Source of the DNA: Pseudomonadota bacterium
Lineage (GTDB): Bacteria > Desulfobacterota > Desulfovibrionia > Desulfovibrionales > Desulfovibrionaceae
Assembly: GCA_018822065.1 (NCBI GenBank)
Contig: JAHJKV010000330.1
Location: 1-14,436, forward strand
Reading direction: 5' to 3'
DNA length: 14,436 nt
Shown: one piece after another, positions 13,303 through 14,436 of the stretch
How the letters are laid out: each line of letters begins with the position of its first letter
Position numbering within the stretch: the first letter of the stretch is position 1
The notes under the pieces: model-generated
Told to the model about the DNA's origin: nothing
The model's input: the letters and a program-made list of their open reading frames with translations, nothing else
Database searches by the model: none
Translations under genes and position numbers: made by a program

Positions 13303-14436
13303 GTGGGCTTCCTGAATGATTATTTTGAATTGGAAAAACACGGAAGCAGCGTGAGTCGCGAGATGGTCGCAGGGCTGACCACCTTCGTGACCATGGCCTA
13401 TATCATCATCGTCAACCCCAAGATGTTGGAAGCGGCCGGCATTCCTTTTGGCCCGAGCATGGTGGCCACCATTCTCTCGGCCTTCTTTGGCACATTGGCC
13501 ATGGGACTGTATGCCAAACGACCCTTTGCCGTGGCTCCGTATATGGGCGAGAACGCCTTTGTGGCCTATACTGTCTGCGGTCTGCTTGGCTATTCCTGGC
13601 AGACGGCCCTCGGCGCCATCTTCATCTCAGGCATCCTTTTTGTGGTCATCACCCTGCTTGGAGTCCGGCAGTGGCTTGTCAAGGCCATCCCCCTGAGCCT
13701 CAAGATGGGCTTCATCATGGGCATCGGCCTGTTTCTGACCTTCATCGGCCTGATGGACACCGGGATCGTGGTCAAGCCGGAGTTCGGTCCTGTGCCGGTC
13801 ATGTTGGGCAATATGGGCGACCTGAACGTCCTTCTGGCCCTGTCTGGGCTCTTGATCATGAGCGTCCTTTTGGCCTGGCGGGTGCCTGGTGCGATTATCA
13901 TAGGAATCCTGGGCATCACCATTGCCACCTGGGCGCTTGGCGTCTCCCCCTTGCCTGAGCAGATTTTCAGTTCCCCGCCCTCCATGAATGAGTCGTTTTT
14001 GGCCATGGATGTGTCCGGGGCGCTTGTTTGGGGAATCTTTTCCGTTATTCTGACCGTGTTTGTCATGGATTTTGTTGACACGATGGGAACTATTTACGCC
14101 ATCGGACATCAGGCCGGCTTTCTGGATGAATATGGTGACATGCCCGACATCAAGCGACCGCTTTTGGTGGATGCGCTGGCCACGGTGGTCGCTGCCTGTC
14201 TGGGTACCACGAGTACAGGGGTATACATCGAGTCGGCCACGGGGATTCAGGCCGGGGGCCGAACCGGGCTCACCTCCGTGGTCACGGCCCTTTTCTTTCT
14301 GCTGGCCCTGTTTCTCTCTCCATTGTTCATCTCCATCCCCGCCTGTGCCTATGGCCCGAGCCTCATCGTGGTCGGCATGCTGATGATGAGTTCCGTGAGC
14401 CGCATGGATTTTGGGCATATCAGCGAGACCCTTCCC
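13303..14436 (+). CDS. AzgA-type purine (hypoxanthine/guanine/adenine) permease, 3' end outside window
   Basis: An inner-membrane proton-driven nucleobase transporter of the NCS2/AzgA branch. The frame is open from a GTG at 13303 to the window edge (378 codons, about 85% of the usual 430-450). AAGGAG five bases before supports the GTG start. Recognisable signatures: the first helix TTFVTMAYIIIVNPKML, 'PFAVAPYMGENAFVAYT' (about residues 73-89), the substrate-site helix VMDFVDTMGTIYAIG (about 254-268) and GTTSTGVYIESATGIQAGG (about 302-320). In the family the glutamate of YIESATG and the D of FVDT line the substrate and ion site. About ten hydrophobic segments are present. The signatures place it in the AzgA group rather than the uracil/xanthine PF00860 branch; the exact base cannot be told. 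It may be co-transcribed with the hybrid kinase. Confidence 0.93.
   Translation, partial: MGFLNDYFELEKHGSSVSREMVAGLTTFVTMAYIIIVNPKMLEAAGIPFGPSMVATILSAFFGTLAMGLYAKRPFAVAPYMGENAFVAYTVCGLLGYSWQTALGAIFISGILFVVITLLGVRQWLVKAIPLSLKMGFIMGIGLFLTFIGLMDTGIVVKPEFGPVPVMLGNMGDLNVLLALSGLLIMSVLLAWRVPGAIIIGILGITIATWALGVSPLPEQIFSSPPSMNESFLAMDVSGALVWGIFSVILTVFVMDFVDTMGTIYAIGHQAGFLDEYGDMPDIKRPLLVDALATVVAACLGTTSTGVYIESATGIQAGGRTGLTSVVTALFFLLALFLSPLFISIPACAYGPSLIVVGMLMMSSVSRMDFGHISETLP

Overview
The window looks like chromosomal DNA of a GC-rich Gram-negative bacterium. The most likely group is Desulfovibrionaceae (Pseudodesulfovibrio/Desulfovibrio type). This is inferred from base composition, lipoprotein and Shine-Dalgarno style, the soluble multi-PAS hybrid kinase and a tail-fibre remnant of a kind I associate with that group; no rRNA or other phylogenetic marker is present. 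I count 14 protein-coding genes: 13 complete and one cut by the right edge. There is also one clear pseudogene/mobile-element scar. No tRNA, rRNA or CRISPR array was seen.

Layout. Positions 1-2300: a chemotaxis methylesterase CheB (minus), a small secreted carboxypeptidase-regulatory-like protein (minus) and a divergent YajG-like lipoprotein (plus). Positions 2259-5574: a tight minus-strand three-gene operon, read from right to left. It encodes a membrane-anchored protein with two NTF2-like domains, a 722-residue exported HEAT-repeat/Sel1-repeat scaffold, and a small exported twin-CX3C protein, and it ends in a strong intrinsic terminator that contains the last stop codon. Positions 5772-7436: an 82-residue small protein with its own terminator (plus), an exported His/Glu octad-repeat protein (minus) and, divergent from it, a pair of related NTF2-like lipoproteins (plus). 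A good sigma70-type promoter with a perfect 17-bp tandem repeat directly upstream precedes the lipoprotein pair.

Positions 7437-8331 are a scar. The first 19 codons of an ISL3-family transposase, with a probable left end, are fused to the 3' part of a phage tail-fibre-like gene that also carries an in-frame amber codon. Then come an MltD-type lytic transglycosylase with SLT and LysM domains (plus) and an exported ankyrin-repeat protein (minus), whose 3' ends overlap by 14 bp. Finally a soluble four-PAS hybrid histidine kinase (plus) is followed 35 nt later by an AzgA-type purine permease that runs off the window.

Theme. Nine of the 14 proteins carry a signal peptide, lipobox or N-terminal anchor, so much of this segment concerns the cell envelope. 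Repeat scaffolds (HEAT, Sel1, ankyrin), NTF2-like domains and a peptidoglycan lytic enzyme lie close together. The least explained unit is the minus-strand operon (NTF2x2, HEAT-Sel1, twin CX3C), which I regard as the best candidate for an undescribed envelope system. The His-octad protein and the lipoprotein pair beside it come next.
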